From contig JBCCGK010000075.1 of NCBI GenBank assembly GCA_039029315.1, positions 1 to 62,441 on the forward strand: DNA of 62,441 nt, given 5' to 3'. The DNA is from JBCCCJ01 sp039029315. GTDB lineage: Bacteria; Bacteroidota; Bacteroidia; J057. The notes under the pieces are model-generated. The model had not been told where the DNA came from, searched no databases, and saw only the letters and a program-made list of their open reading frames with translations. Positions within the stretch are counted from its first letter, which is position 1; each line of letters begins with the position of its first letter. Positions 34,124-42,963 of this stretch are shown in pieces. The position numbers were made by a program, and so were the translations under genes.

Positions 34124-36949
34124 ATGAAGTTCCCATATAATAGTAAAAATCAGTTTCTCGAAAGCCAGGAAGGGAGTGGAGCTCCGGAGCAAGACAACCA
34201 TACACAAGTCAAGATTGCCTATATCGACAAGCTCCCCTATGAAATCCGGGAAGGAGAAACGATTTTGTCATTCATCAAACGACACAAAGGTGAGACCTTG
34301 GTTCCTACTCTGTGTGATGCGCCCAATCTGGACCCATTTGGTGCCTGCCGGGTATGCAGTGTAGATGTGGCCCTGGAAGAAAATGGACCAAGCAAAACCA
34401 TGGCTTCTTGCCATACTTTGATTGGAGAGGGACAGCACATTTATCCCAATTCCTCAGCGATCAAAGATCTCCGAAAGAACATTGTCGAGCTGGTATTGAC
34501 GGATCACCCACTGGATTGTCTGACCTGCGAAGTCAATGGAAATTGTGAATTGCAAACTGTGGCGGCTCAGGTAGGGATACGAGGGGTGAGATATCCTGCT
34601 GGAGAAACACATCTGGACAGGGAAAAAGATCTGAGTCATCCCTATATGACTTCGGACCTTTCCAAATGTATCAACTGCTATCGTTGTGTACGCGCATGTG
34701 ATGAGGTGCAGGGCGAATTTGTCCTGAACATGGCTGGGAGAGGATTCGATGCCAAAATCATCAAGGGAAATGATCAATCCTTCATGGATTCTGCCTGTGT
34801 GAGTTGTGGTGCTTGCTCTCAGGCTTGTCCAACCTCCGCCATTTCGGATGTCTTCCAATCCAAAGCCATCATGGCAAGCGAGACCACGCGCACAATCTGT
34901 ACTTATTGTGGAGTAGGCTGTAACCTGGATGTTTCTACCTCCAATGGAGAAGTCGTCAGCATTCATGCGCCCTATGATGCAGAAGTGAATGAAGGCCATA
35001 CCTGCCTCAAAGGGCGATATGCGTTCCAGTTCTACAATCATCCAGAGCGACTGGATTCTCCCATGATCAAGCGCAATGGCGCATTCGAAAAGGTCAGTTG
35101 GGAGGAAGTCTATGAATATATCGTAGGGAAATTGAGCACCTTTAAGGAAGAATTTGGACCTGATTCCATTGCCGGGATTTCTTCTTCTCGCTGTACCAAT
35201 GAGGAGAACTATCTCATGCAAAAATTCATCCGGGCGGTCATCGGAACCAACAATATCGATGGCTGCGCCAGAGTTTGTCATTCTCCTACAGCTCTGGGGA
35301 TGCAACGAACCTTCGGAACAGGGGCAGCCACGAATTCGATTGAAGACCTGAAGCATACCAACTGCATCATGATCATCGGAGCCAATCCGACCGATGCACA
35401 TCCGGTTACCGGGGCAAGGCTGAAGCAGTTTGCCATGAAATCGGGGAATGTGTCCATCGTGATCGATCCGCGACGGACAGAGTTGGCGCGCTATGCGACC
35501 CACCACATTCCTTTGCGGCCGGGAACCAATGTGGCAGTCCTCAATATGATGATGTACTATATCATCACGGAAGGCTTGGCAGATGAATCTTTCATTTCTT
35601 CCCGCACAGAAGGATTTGACCAATATAAGGAAGAAATTCTCCGGCTGGATCTTGACCGAATGGAGCAAGTCTCTGGGGTAGAGAGAGGGCTGGTCAAGGC
35701 GGCGGCCATTGCTTATGCGACTGCACCCAACGCGATGTCTTTCCACGGCCTGGGGGTAACCGAGCATTCTCAAGGAACCTTTGCGGTGATGCAGATTGCA
35801 GATTTGGCGCTGTTGACAGGCAATATTGGCCGCAAAGGCGTAGGCGTCAATCCGCTTCGAGGACAGAACAATGTGCAGGGAAGTGCAGACATGGGGGTGC
35901 AGCCACATCAAGGAGCTGGCTATCTCGACATTACCAATCCCGAGATCAATGCACGCTACAACAAATTCTACGGCGTAGATGTACCAGCTGTCATTGGATA
36001 TAAAATCCCTGAGATGTTTGAGGCTGCTCTGGAGGGAAAACTCAAAGCCATCTGGATCATTGGGGAAGATGTTGTTCAGACTGACCCCAACACCAAGAAG
36101 GTGATCAAGGCACTGGAATCTACAGATCTGGTGATCGTGCAGGAACTGTTCATGACGGAGACTGCCAAGTATGCAGATGTCATTCTTCCGGGGGCATCTT
36201 TTCTGGAAAAAAGCGGAACCTTCACCAATGGAGAGAGACGGGTACAGGCTGTTCGGCAGGTCGTCGATCCGATTCCCGGAGCCAAAGTCGATGGGCAAAT
36301 CATCGTCGATGTGATGAACCGCATGGGCTATGCCCAGCCAGATTATACGCCAGATGGGATGCTGGAAGAGATTTCACAGATTGTGCCCTTTTTTGCAGGG
36401 ATCAAGTGGGAGGAATTGGGCAACAATGGGAAGCAGTGGCCCGTTGCCCCGGATGGCACAGATACCAAGATCCTACATGCCACAGAATTCAAGCGTGGCC
36501 TGGGGAAATTTGAATTCCACGGCTTTGAAGAAAGTGAGGAAATCCTCACACACTCCAAGGATTATCCATACATCCTGACCACCAATCGAGAGCTGGAACA
36601 CTACAACTGTGGGGCGATGACGCGCAGAACCGCAAATGAACAAATCCTCTCTGCTGATTATTTGATGATTCATCCCGATGACGCAGCGGCTCATCAGATC
36701 AACAATGGCGACTATGTTTGTCTGGAATCAGCCCGCGGCAAAGTCGATGTCAAAGCCCGCATAACCGATGAAGTCAAGCCCGGTATTTTGAGCTCGACCT
36801 TCCATTTCCCGGAGATCATGATGAACATCATCACCTCAGACGTCCATGACTCGGAAGCCAAATGCCCCGAATACAAGGTCGTGGCGGTCCGGATTCGCAA
36901 ATCCAAAGGCAAATTCAAGCAAATGGCCGAAGCGAAGGAAGTCGTATAA
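34124..36949 (+). CDS. fdhF: Molybdenum formate dehydrogenase alpha subunit
   Basis: 941 aa with the NuoG-like N-terminal iron-sulfur relay: a plant-type [2Fe-2S] (CDAPNLDPFGACRVCSV), the His/Cys cluster (HPLDCLTCEVNGNC), and two [4Fe-4S] ferredoxin motifs (CINCYRCVRAC and CVSCGACSQAC). The catalytic part starts at CTYCGVGCNLDV with its own cluster. The active-site ligand is cysteine (RVCHSPTALG), encoded TGT, not selenocysteine. The remainder holds the bis-MGD binding domains. It should oxidise formate to CO2, with electrons moving to NAD+ through the beta subunit. No FdhD or gamma subunit lies in this window, so maturation genes must be elsewhere. A strong terminator closes the operon. Confidence 0.93.
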   Translation: MKFPYNSKNQFLESQEGSGAPEQDNHTQVKIAYIDKLPYEIREGETILSFIKRHKGETLVPTLCDAPNLDPFGACRVCSVDVALEENGPSKTMASCHTLIGEGQHIYPNSSAIKDLRKNIVELVLTDHPLDCLTCEVNGNCELQTVAAQVGIRGVRYPAGETHLDREKDLSHPYMTSDLSKCINCYRCVRACDEVQGEFVLNMAGRGFDAKIIKGNDQSFMDSACVSCGACSQACPTSAISDVFQSKAIMASETTRTICTYCGVGCNLDVSTSNGEVVSIHAPYDAEVNEGHTCLKGRYAFQFYNHPERLDSPMIKRNGAFEKVSWEEVYEYIVGKLSTFKEEFGPDSIAGISSSRCTNEENYLMQKFIRAVIGTNNIDGCARVCHSPTALGMQRTFGTGAATNSIEDLKHTNCIMIIGANPTDAHPVTGARLKQFAMKSGNVSIVIDPRRTELARYATHHIPLRPGTNVAVLNMMMYYIITEGLADESFISSRTEGFDQYKEEILRLDLDRMEQVSGVERGLVKAAAIAYATAPNAMSFHGLGVTEHSQGTFAVMQIADLALLTGNIGRKGVGVNPLRGQNNVQGSADMGVQPHQGAGYLDITNPEINARYNKFYGVDVPAVIGYKIPEMFEAALEGKLKAIWIIGEDVVQTDPNTKKVIKALESTDLVIVQELFMTETAKYADVILPGASFLEKSGTFTNGERRVQAVRQVVDPIPGAKVDGQIIVDVMNRMGYAQPDYTPDGMLEEISQIVPFFAGIKWEELGNNGKQWPVAPDGTDTKILHATEFKRGLGKFEFHGFEESEEILTHSKDYPYILTTNRELEHYNCGAMTRRTANEQILSADYLMIHPDDAAAHQINNGDYVCLESARGKVDVKARITDEVKPGILSSTFHFPEIMMNIITSDVHDSEAKCPEYKVVAVRIRKSKGKFKQMAEAKEVV

Positions 36950-36989
36950 GATCGTGCTTTTTACGTATCCCGCTCACCTGGAGCCACAA

Positions 36990-37029
36990 AAACAAAACAA
37001 GCCTACCAATTCGTAGGCTTGTTTTGTTT
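36990..37029 (+). terminator. Strong intrinsic terminator after formate dehydrogenase
   Basis: A 17-bp perfect stem (arms 36990-37006 and 37013-37029, core AAGCCTAC/GTAGGCTT) with a 6-nt loop; the right arm is rich in T (TTGTTTTGTTT). It lies 40 bp after the alpha-subunit stop and should end the plus-strand operon. Confidence 0.85.
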
Positions 37030-37099
37030 GAGTCGTACTGGATTGTCATTGGGAAGATGTCGGCACAGTGTCAAAGTGTGCCAGATTTTCTTTGATCGC

Positions 37100-37277
37100 G
37101 TAAGTAAGTAGGTAGAGGGACACAATTAAATTGTAGGATCTTGTTCCTCCCCCAGCCCCTCCAAAGGGGAAAATCTGCGATTGCAGGCTTGTGGGCTGTT
37201 GTCTCCCGCTGGTGGGAGAGCGAGAGGGTGGAGCATGATTGTCAAATGTAAATTTGTCCAAGTACTTACTTACTTAC
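37100..37277. repeat. Degenerate MITE/REP-like element
   Basis: Imperfect inverted arms begin GTAAGTAAGTAGGTA at the left and end ACTTACTTACTTAC at the right (about three quarters identical over 35 bases). Between them are GC-rich segments (CCCCTCCAAAGGGGA, CTCCCGCTGGTGGGAG) of a type common in Bacteroidota intergenic repeats. No target duplication is visible. Confidence 0.55.
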
Positions 37278-37319
37278 CAACAGATCCAAAATTTATCTTA
37301 AAACTCTTGCTGCCTCTAC

Positions 37320-37522
37320 CCCCGATCCTTCTTCCAATCCAGCCAGAACAGAAAGGCGATAAGTCGATCAACAACAGACAGATCAGCCAATCTGCTGAGG
37401 AAAGAAAAGAAATTCAGGATCTTCGCAAAAGACTGTCAGAGGTAAAATAAAGGCTTGAACGGGATGTAAACCGGATGCTTAATCGCCAGATGGCCTTGTT
37501 TGGAATACCAAGAATCAATTAA
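37320..37522 (+). pseudogene. Possible gene-fragment remnant with in-frame stop
   Basis: A plus-strand frame reads a coiled-coil-like tail (SAEERKEIQDLRKRLSEVK), then a TAA at 37448-37450, then continues in frame as RLERDVNRMLNRQMALFGIP to a stop at 37520. Readable charged helix on both sides of the stop suggests the decayed 3' end of a gene. The upstream part is replaced by the repeat element. Parent family is unknown and chance cannot be excluded. Confidence 0.3.
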
Positions 37523-38735
37523 TTTCTTCCTCAATCTCATCAATCAGGGCCAAAATAGATTTGGTGAGTTTATTCAACAGTCGATCATGTTCATCCTGTG
37601 CCAATAGGCCATCATTATTTTTCTTACTGATCCTGTTAAATCGTCCCTTTTTTGAGATCACATCATTCTCAAATTCTTGCAATGGGGCACTTTTACACAT
37701 ATTCTCTAGTTCCTTAAGGGCATCTAGCATTCTGCCTTGTCCAATTAATTCTTTGCAAGAAGAAATGATTTTTTCTATTACTTGATTGCTCTGATTTACT
37801 TTAATAGAATTGGCTTGATCAAGCTGGAATTCTCCATGAAATTCTCCTTCAGTCTTATCCAAAGAAAAGTTTTTTTCCCTTTGCAAATTAAAAAACCCCA
37901 CAGGGACTCTAGAACTATTATATATACCTACTCTGAATAATATTTGTCCTATATCTACAAACGAATCTCCTTTATTGCAGTAGTATTGATCCTTTCCAGC
38001 ATACACTTTCTCTAATAATTTTTGATGGTCAAACAACTCAGGCTCATTGGCAGAAATACAGCTTGAACATATACAAGGAACCTTCTTCGTTACTTCAATC
38101 CCTGGATAGGTATCATTAATATCTTCCATCTCACTGACAATCATCTTCATCATTCCGCTTGGGTTGATTCCTGTTGCCCGAATGCTGATGGTACGTTTTG
38201 CCCAATCTTCTTCGATCAAGGCATCTGTTCCTTGATCAGTGAGCCACATGCCTCTTCCCCAGATAAATCCTTCGCCTTTCAGATACTTGTGTAAATGTGC
38301 TGCCAATTGGTTGGCAATTCCTTTGGGCATGAATTCATATTCAAACTGCAAGACAAGGTTCCGATCCTTATTCCAAGTCAGTTTATGCTTGGGTTCAGCA
38401 GGAAGTAAAGAGGGAATCAAATAGGATGGCTTATTTTTTTTCTGAAAGCAGAGTTTAAACTCTGTCATCAAGGCAAGTAACTCCTGCTGCATCTGTTTGT
38501 ACCCAGGAGCATTCCATAATCGCTGGATATCTGAAAGGCCAAAACTCCCTTCCTTCTTTTGGATGAGTTCATCGTCTATGATCAGATATACGGCCTTTGT
38601 TGCCCATTCAGGGCGCAAAATCACTTTTTCCTTCAATCCGGGTATCTCTCGATACCAAAGTATGATCCCCAGATCATGCAAATAATTACCAAGTGTAATG
38701 GCAATTTCATCATTTTGATCTGTTCCTGCTGACAA
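37515..38735 (-). CDS. Roco protein, C-terminal part (COR domain), frameshifted from N-terminal part
   Basis: This frame holds the COR domain and tail of a Roco protein: ITLGNYLHDLGIILWYREIP, then ILRPEWATKAVYLIIDD and the C-terminal helical region. It overlaps the N-terminal frame by about 100 bp. Near 38713-38716 the minus strand has a run of four A residues; one extra A would join the frames as QEQIKNDEIAITLGNYLHDLG, the natural COR sequence. So this is most likely the second half of one gene rather than a separate protein. A CxxC pair (CICSSC) lies mid-way. The final ~100 residues form charged helices. Confidence 0.75.
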   Translation of the reverse strand: MSAGTDQNDEIAITLGNYLHDLGIILWYREIPGLKEKVILRPEWATKAVYLIIDDELIQKKEGSFGLSDIQRLWNAPGYKQMQQELLALMTEFKLCFQKKNKPSYLIPSLLPAEPKHKLTWNKDRNLVLQFEYEFMPKGIANQLAAHLHKYLKGEGFIWGRGMWLTDQGTDALIEEDWAKRTISIRATGINPSGMMKMIVSEMEDINDTYPGIEVTKKVPCICSSCISANEPELFDHQKLLEKVYAGKDQYYCNKGDSFVDIGQILFRVGIYNSSRVPVGFFNLQREKNFSLDKTEGEFHGEFQLDQANSIKVNQSNQVIEKIISSCKELIGQGRMLDALKELENMCKSAPLQEFENDVISKKGRFNRISKKNNDGLLAQDEHDRLLNKLTKSILALIDEIEEEIN

Positions 38736-40354
38736 ATGATCAAATATTTATCCAGGGAGATATAAGCATGATCCTTCGCCTCCGATTCCAGTCGATCCCT
38801 TACCTTCACCCAGGTTTTGGGTACCTTCTCTCCTACATGAGGCAGGCAGACAGCATGATGATAGATCACTTTTTCTAGATGATCCAAGCCTTCATTATTG
38901 AGTAAATTTATATCCAGGATGTTTTCTGGGATATTAAATTCCTCACTCTTGCGGAATCGTCCAATAGGAAAATGGCGTTGATGTCCTTTGAATAAATTCT
39001 TGACAACCAGAATAGGACTTTTTCCTCCAAAAAGCCGAATATTCGGTATCCAATAATCAAAATTGTCGTCTTGCCTTCGAGTCTCTGTCATCAAAATATA
39101 TAGAGATCGACGAGTGAGAAAAAAACGATGCGTCGCATGATAAATATCCTGTCCGCCGAAGTCCCAGATGTTTAGCCGGAATTCTTTGTCTTGATATGGA
39201 AAGTTCAATTTCGAAATGGCAATGCCTCTGGTTCTGTCATCTGGATCTGGTAAGATAGCCTTTCTATTCTTAAGTCTTCGCCCCAATGAAGTCTTGCCGA
39301 CTCCTCCTTCTCCAACAAGCAAAACTTTGGTTTCATACAATGAATCAAATTCGGAAGTTGCCAACTCCTCAAAATAATTCAGAATGGCTTCAGTTCCCTT
39401 TTCGACAATTTCAACAGGAGGGATTTGGAGTGGATTATTATGAAGATTAATTGTCTGATGAGTATCATATTTTTTTAGTGATACACGAATGTTCTTTTTT
39501 ATCAAAGGGAGAAGTGGCCGTATATCGCTAATCTGATTGTCGCGGAGGTCTAAAGACTGAAGGCCTGTGAGCGTTTCCAGAATGCTGAAGTCTTTAATAT
39601 GATTACTGTAGCTGAGGTCTAAAAACTGAAGGCTTGTGAGCGTTTCCAGAACGCTGATATCGCGAATCGGATTGGAGCGGAGGTCTAACAACTGAAGGCC
39701 TGTGAGCGTTTCCAGAACGCTGAAGTCTTTAATTTTTTTATTGTAGCTGAGGTATAAAGACTGAAGGTCTGTGAGTGTTTCCAGAACGCTGATATCGCGA
39801 ATCGGATTAGAGCTGAGGTCTAACAACTGAAGGCCTGTGAGGGTTTCCAGAACGCTGATATCACGAATCTGATTAACGCTGAGGTCTAAAGACTGAAGGC
39901 CTGTGAGAGTTTCCAGAACGCTAATATCGCTAATCTGGTTGTAGCTGAGGGATAAAGACTGAAGGCCTGTGAGCGTTTCCAGAACGCTGTAATCTTTAAT
40001 TTGGTTATTTGAGCGGAGGTCTAACAACTGAATGCTTGTGAGTGTTTCCAGGACACCAATATCCTTAATTAACCAATTTGCCCCTCCCCCCCCAACATTG
40101 AGAGATGTTAAATTAGATAGATTGGATAATTCGGGAGGAAGATGGGATATGAAATTGTTGAGTCCTTTATTTGGGCTTTCAACCCATTTCCTTTTTGTCC
40201 AATTCCAGGTTTTGTTTGCTAGACTCAATTCCTCCAACTCAGTTAGCTCAAACAATTCTTTGGGCCAGTCTGTTAAGCCACATTTTCCCAAATCCAGCTT
40301 GGTGGCTCCTGTTTCTTTTGCCTCACGAATGAGTCTGCGTGCAAGTTCAGACAT
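38633..40354 (-). CDS. Roco protein, N-terminal part (LRR-Roc GTPase), truncated by frameshift
   Basis: Residues ~1-300 are leucine-rich repeats, including eight near-identical 22-23-residue units with the LETLTGLQ core. The Roc GTPase domain follows: P-loop GEGGVGKTS (~residue 343), then WDFGGQDIYHATHRFF (~395, the DxGGQ switch II). The usual NKxD base-recognition motif is seen as VVKNLFKG, an unusual form. The frame ends soon after at 38633, cutting off COR. Roco proteins are signalling GTPases that dimerise through COR; without it the product would be abnormal unless the frameshift is a sequencing error. tRNA-Val lies just upstream on the same strand. Confidence 0.85.
   Translation of the reverse strand: MSELARRLIREAKETGATKLDLGKCGLTDWPKELFELTELEELSLANKTWNWTKRKWVESPNKGLNNFISHLPPELSNLSNLTSLNVGGGGANWLIKDIGVLETLTSIQLLDLRSNNQIKDYSVLETLTGLQSLSLSYNQISDISVLETLTGLQSLDLSVNQIRDISVLETLTGLQLLDLSSNPIRDISVLETLTDLQSLYLSYNKKIKDFSVLETLTGLQLLDLRSNPIRDISVLETLTSLQFLDLSYSNHIKDFSILETLTGLQSLDLRDNQISDIRPLLPLIKKNIRVSLKKYDTHQTINLHNNPLQIPPVEIVEKGTEAILNYFEELATSEFDSLYETKVLLVGEGGVGKTSLGRRLKNRKAILPDPDDRTRGIAISKLNFPYQDKEFRLNIWDFGGQDIYHATHRFFLTRRSLYILMTETRRQDDNFDYWIPNIRLFGGKSPILVVKNLFKGHQRHFPIGRFRKSEEFNIPENILDINLLNNEGLDHLEKVIYHHAVCLPHVGEKVPKTWVKVRDRLESEAKDHAYISLDKYLIICQQEQIKMMKLPLHLVIICMIWGSYFGIERYPD
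39527..40062 (-). repeat. Tandem DNA repeat encoding LRR units
   Basis: Eight tandem units of 66 or 69 bp with a shared core (GTGAGCGTTTCCAGAACGCT) encode the LRR array of the Roco protein. Units differ mainly in the Asn-Ile loop and solvent-facing residues. High DNA identity implies recent expansion or gene-conversion. Confidence 0.8.
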
Positions 40355-40452
40355 GATGATGTGATATTATCTTGAAGGAATGAACATTTTTCATAGCGCA
40401 TGTTCACCTTCCTTCAAGAAATGGGTATTAGATTCCGAAAACTGCCTACATC

Positions 40453-40492
40453 AAAAAAAAACCGCAAGTCATTGTTAAACAACATCTTGCGG
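40453..40492 (-). terminator. Intrinsic terminator after tRNA-Val
   Basis: On the minus strand, CCGCAAG and CTTGCGG form a 7-bp stem with a partly self-paired interior, followed by a run of T residues (complement of 40453-40461). It lies directly downstream of the tRNA. Confidence 0.7.
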
Positions 40493-40499
40493 ATTTCAG

Positions 40500-40574
40500 T
40501 GAGTCATACTGGATTCGAACCAGTGACCTCTGCCCTGTCAAGGCAGCGCTCTAAACCAACTGAGCTAATGACTC
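40500..40574 (-). tRNA. tRNA-Val (GAC)
   Basis: A 75-nt cloverleaf on the minus strand: acceptor GAGTCAT pairs with ATGACTC, the D arm contains AGCTCAGTTGGT, and the anticodon stem CTGCC/GGCAG encloses loop TTGACAG with anticodon GAC, reading GTC and GTT. The T arm holds GGTTCGAATCC. CCA is not encoded. Confidence 0.95.
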
Positions 40575-40621
40575 GGTTTAGGGATGACAAATATCCGGGC
40601 TTTTTCGCAAAGAAGCAAATG

Positions 40622-41596
40622 TCAGGCAGGATGTTGCGCCAAATAGGCCTGGGCCGTGTGGGCAATGACTTGCTCGATCGGGGTATACTGTAAGCCCAGC
40701 TGCGTAATCTTGCTGCCATCATAGGCATGGTTTCGGGTCCCGCTGCGCATATTTTCCAGCGTCAGCAAGGGTTCTTTGCCGAATAGTGGAGCCACTTTTT
40801 CGCTGATCCAGCCAGCGATGATTGCCACAAATCGAGGAATCTTGATGCCGGGAGCCTTTTGTTTGAGCTGTGTGGCCACTTCTGTTAAGAACCAATGGTA
40901 GGATCGATTTTCTCCTACCAAAATATAGCGTTCGCCGGGAGTCGGGTCCTGATCGATGGCCAGCAGACAAGCCTGGGCCACATCTTCGGCCGCCACCCAC
41001 CCATTGCTCCCGCCATTGTAGAACGCCAATCCATTGGCGACGGTTCTGAAAATCTTGGGCGTGCCATCATCCCAATTCCCTGCGCCGAGGATCATTCCTG
41101 GATTTAGGATGCTGGCTTGAAGTCCTTCAGCAACCCCTCGCTGTACTTCGCGCTCCGCCCCGATCTTGGATTTGGCATAATTGGACCCAATATGTGTAGC
41201 GTGGAGGGGAGTCTCTTCATGGGACTGTTGACCTTTGGCCGCCCGTCCAATAGAGGCAATCGAACTGATATGGATCAACTGTGGCAAGCCGGTTTCAAGG
41301 CAAGCGTCTACGACATTGGCTGTGCCCTCTACATTGACCCGCATGAGTTGATCGTGATCTTTTTTGAGAAAACTCACCATGGCTGCCGCATGCAACACGG
41401 TATCTACGCCCTCCATCGCTCGACAGAGAGACAGGATATCCAGAACATCCCCCTCTGCAATATCGACCAGACCTTTCCAGGGAAGATCTCGCCCTTCAGG
41501 ATTCCTGACCAAAGCACGAACTTCATATCCAGCAGTGAGACAGTTGTCCACCAGCGTCCTTCCCAAAAATCCTGTAGCACCTGTAATCAGTATCAT
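40622..41596 (-). CDS. Extended SDR, NAD(P)-dependent epimerase/dihydroflavonol reductase-like
   Basis: About 324 aa from the ATG at 41596 (MILITGATGFLG); the longer frame adds nine residues before the Rossmann fold and is unlikely. The NAD(P) motif TGATGFLG is followed by the HAAA motif, the Ser in SSIASIG and the catalytic YxxxK as YAKSK. This fits the extended SDR family related to dihydroflavonol-4-reductase and sterol dehydrogenases. Substrate cannot be read. It is the first gene upstream of tRNA-Val on the same strand and is divergent from the ureohydrolase-like gene. Confidence 0.85.
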   Translation of the reverse strand: MILITGATGFLGRTLVDNCLTAGYEVRALVRNPEGRDLPWKGLVDIAEGDVLDILSLCRAMEGVDTVLHAAAMVSFLKKDHDQLMRVNVEGTANVVDACLETGLPQLIHISSIASIGRAAKGQQSHEETPLHATHIGSNYAKSKIGAEREVQRGVAEGLQASILNPGMILGAGNWDDGTPKIFRTVANGLAFYNGGSNGWVAAEDVAQACLLAIDQDPTPGERYILVGENRSYHWFLTEVATQLKQKAPGIKIPRFVAIIAGWISEKVAPLFGKEPLLTLENMRSGTRNHAYDGSKITQLGLQYTPIEQVIAHTAQAYLAQHPA

Positions 41597-41727
41597 GAGC
41601 GTTGAGTTGAAAATAGTGTACAAATCTCAAGTTTTTCGGGCAAAGTTGAAAGGAGAAATTTGCGTAGGGAGAGAGGATTCATGAAATTTGATCCGAACTG
41701 CTGAAGCACCCTTCTTAGGACAATTTC

Positions 41728-42888
41728 ATGGACATCTCCCCATTCTTTCACGCCATTGACTCTGAGCTTTTTCCTGCCACCCTTTGCCCGGACCCGGATA
41801 TGTGGGGTCGGCGTATTCAGACACATGAAGGAGGATTCCCGTCCTGGAAAGAAGCACATATTGTATTGATGGGAGCAACAGCTCCCGAGGAGGAATCTGA
41901 GGAAGAATCTGCACCTCATGCCATCCGTCGGCAATTGTATCAGTTGTCTGTGCCGGATAGCGATCTGAAGGTGGTTGATCTGGGTGATCTCATTCCCAAA
42001 GAAAGCCAGGAATCCTATCACGAGCGACTTGCTTACGTGATGAATGTCTTGTTGACAGCAGGCAAAACGGTTTTGATCATGGGGGGACGGCAAGAATTGG
42101 TCTACGGTCAATATATGGGCTATGAGGAATTGGAACAAGAAATCGAATATGTGCAGATCGATGCCCGCTTCGATCTGGAAGATTCCGAATGGGCCTTGAA
42201 CGAACGTTCTTACAATCATAAGGTTTTCCTCCATCAACCCGAATATCTGTTCAATTTTACCAATCTTGGCTACCAACGATATTTTGTCAGTGAGACCCAA
42301 CTGCAAGTGCTAAAAAACCTCAATTATGCGGCCATTCGCTATGGAGAATTGGCCGGGAACATTGAAGAAGTCGAGCCCTATTTGCGCATGGCAGATATGG
42401 TCAGCATGGATCTGTCTTCGATTCGGTCTTCAGAAGCGCCCGGCGTATTTCGGCCCTCTCCCGGTGGATTTACAGCAGAAGAGGCATGCCGAATGGCCCG
42501 CTATGCTGGTCTGGGATATCAGGTGAAGAGTTTTAGTCTGACAGAGTTGGCGCCGCAACATGATCAGCGAGACCAGTCATCTTTGTTGTCAGCGCTCATC
42601 TTGTGGTATTTTGTTCAGGGATATGCCCATCGAAAATCAGATGCGCCAAATCAAAATCGCAGCAACCTGCGCAAGTATACAGTCAGACTACACGCAAGCA
42701 TAGAAGCCATACATTTTTATTGCCACCCGACTACCGGTCGATGGTGGATGGAAGTGCCCTACCAACATTCTTTGGGCAAAAAGAAGCCCAAAACCAAACT
42801 CGTACCTTGCTCCCAGCTTGATTATGAATTCGCCAAAGGAGATGACATCCCGGAAAGATGGTGGCTGGCTTACAACAAATTAAGCTGA
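41728..42888 (+). CDS. Ureohydrolase-fold protein lacking most metal ligands (formimidoylglutamase-like)
   Basis: 386 aa with the arginase/formimidoylglutamase scaffold, but catalytic motifs are degraded. The GGDHS motif is GGRQE (~residue 120), DAHxD is DARFD (~145), and SxDxDxxDPxxAPG is SMDLSSIRSSEAPG (~226). Thus two ligand His and at least one ligand Asp are missing, and a binuclear manganese site is unlikely. The fold and APG turn are kept, so it may be a regulatory or binding protein. Such degenerate homologues are, to my memory, frequent in Bacteroidota. It is convergent with the sensor kinase gene downstream and divergent from the SDR. Confidence 0.8.
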   Translation: MDISPFFHAIDSELFPATLCPDPDMWGRRIQTHEGGFPSWKEAHIVLMGATAPEEESEEESAPHAIRRQLYQLSVPDSDLKVVDLGDLIPKESQESYHERLAYVMNVLLTAGKTVLIMGGRQELVYGQYMGYEELEQEIEYVQIDARFDLEDSEWALNERSYNHKVFLHQPEYLFNFTNLGYQRYFVSETQLQVLKNLNYAAIRYGELAGNIEEVEPYLRMADMVSMDLSSIRSSEAPGVFRPSPGGFTAEEACRMARYAGLGYQVKSFSLTELAPQHDQRDQSSLLSALILWYFVQGYAHRKSDAPNQNRSNLRKYTVRLHASIEAIHFYCHPTTGRWWMEVPYQHSLGKKKPKTKLVPCSQLDYEFAKGDDIPERWWLAYNKLS

Positions 42889-42963
42889 GAAACTGTTGTT
42901 GGAGGAATGGGCAAGGGTGTCAGTTGCCAGAAGGACATATGGTGAAGTTGTCAATCTTTTCCA

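Noticed and set aside
34454..36298. 614-aa minus-strand ORF
   Set aside because: Antisense to the formate dehydrogenase alpha subunit, which has all expected motifs; the antisense frame has none.
34124..36949. Selenocysteine formate dehydrogenase
   Set aside because: The active-site codon is TGT (Cys), with no in-frame TGA.
38633..38735. Programmed ribosomal frameshift in the Roco gene
   Set aside because: No slippery heptamer in the correct register and no clear downstream structure; a one-base change in the A-run explains it more simply.
39527..40062. CRISPR array
   Set aside because: Regular 66-69-bp repeats, but they are in frame and encode LRR units; no unique spacers and no cas genes.
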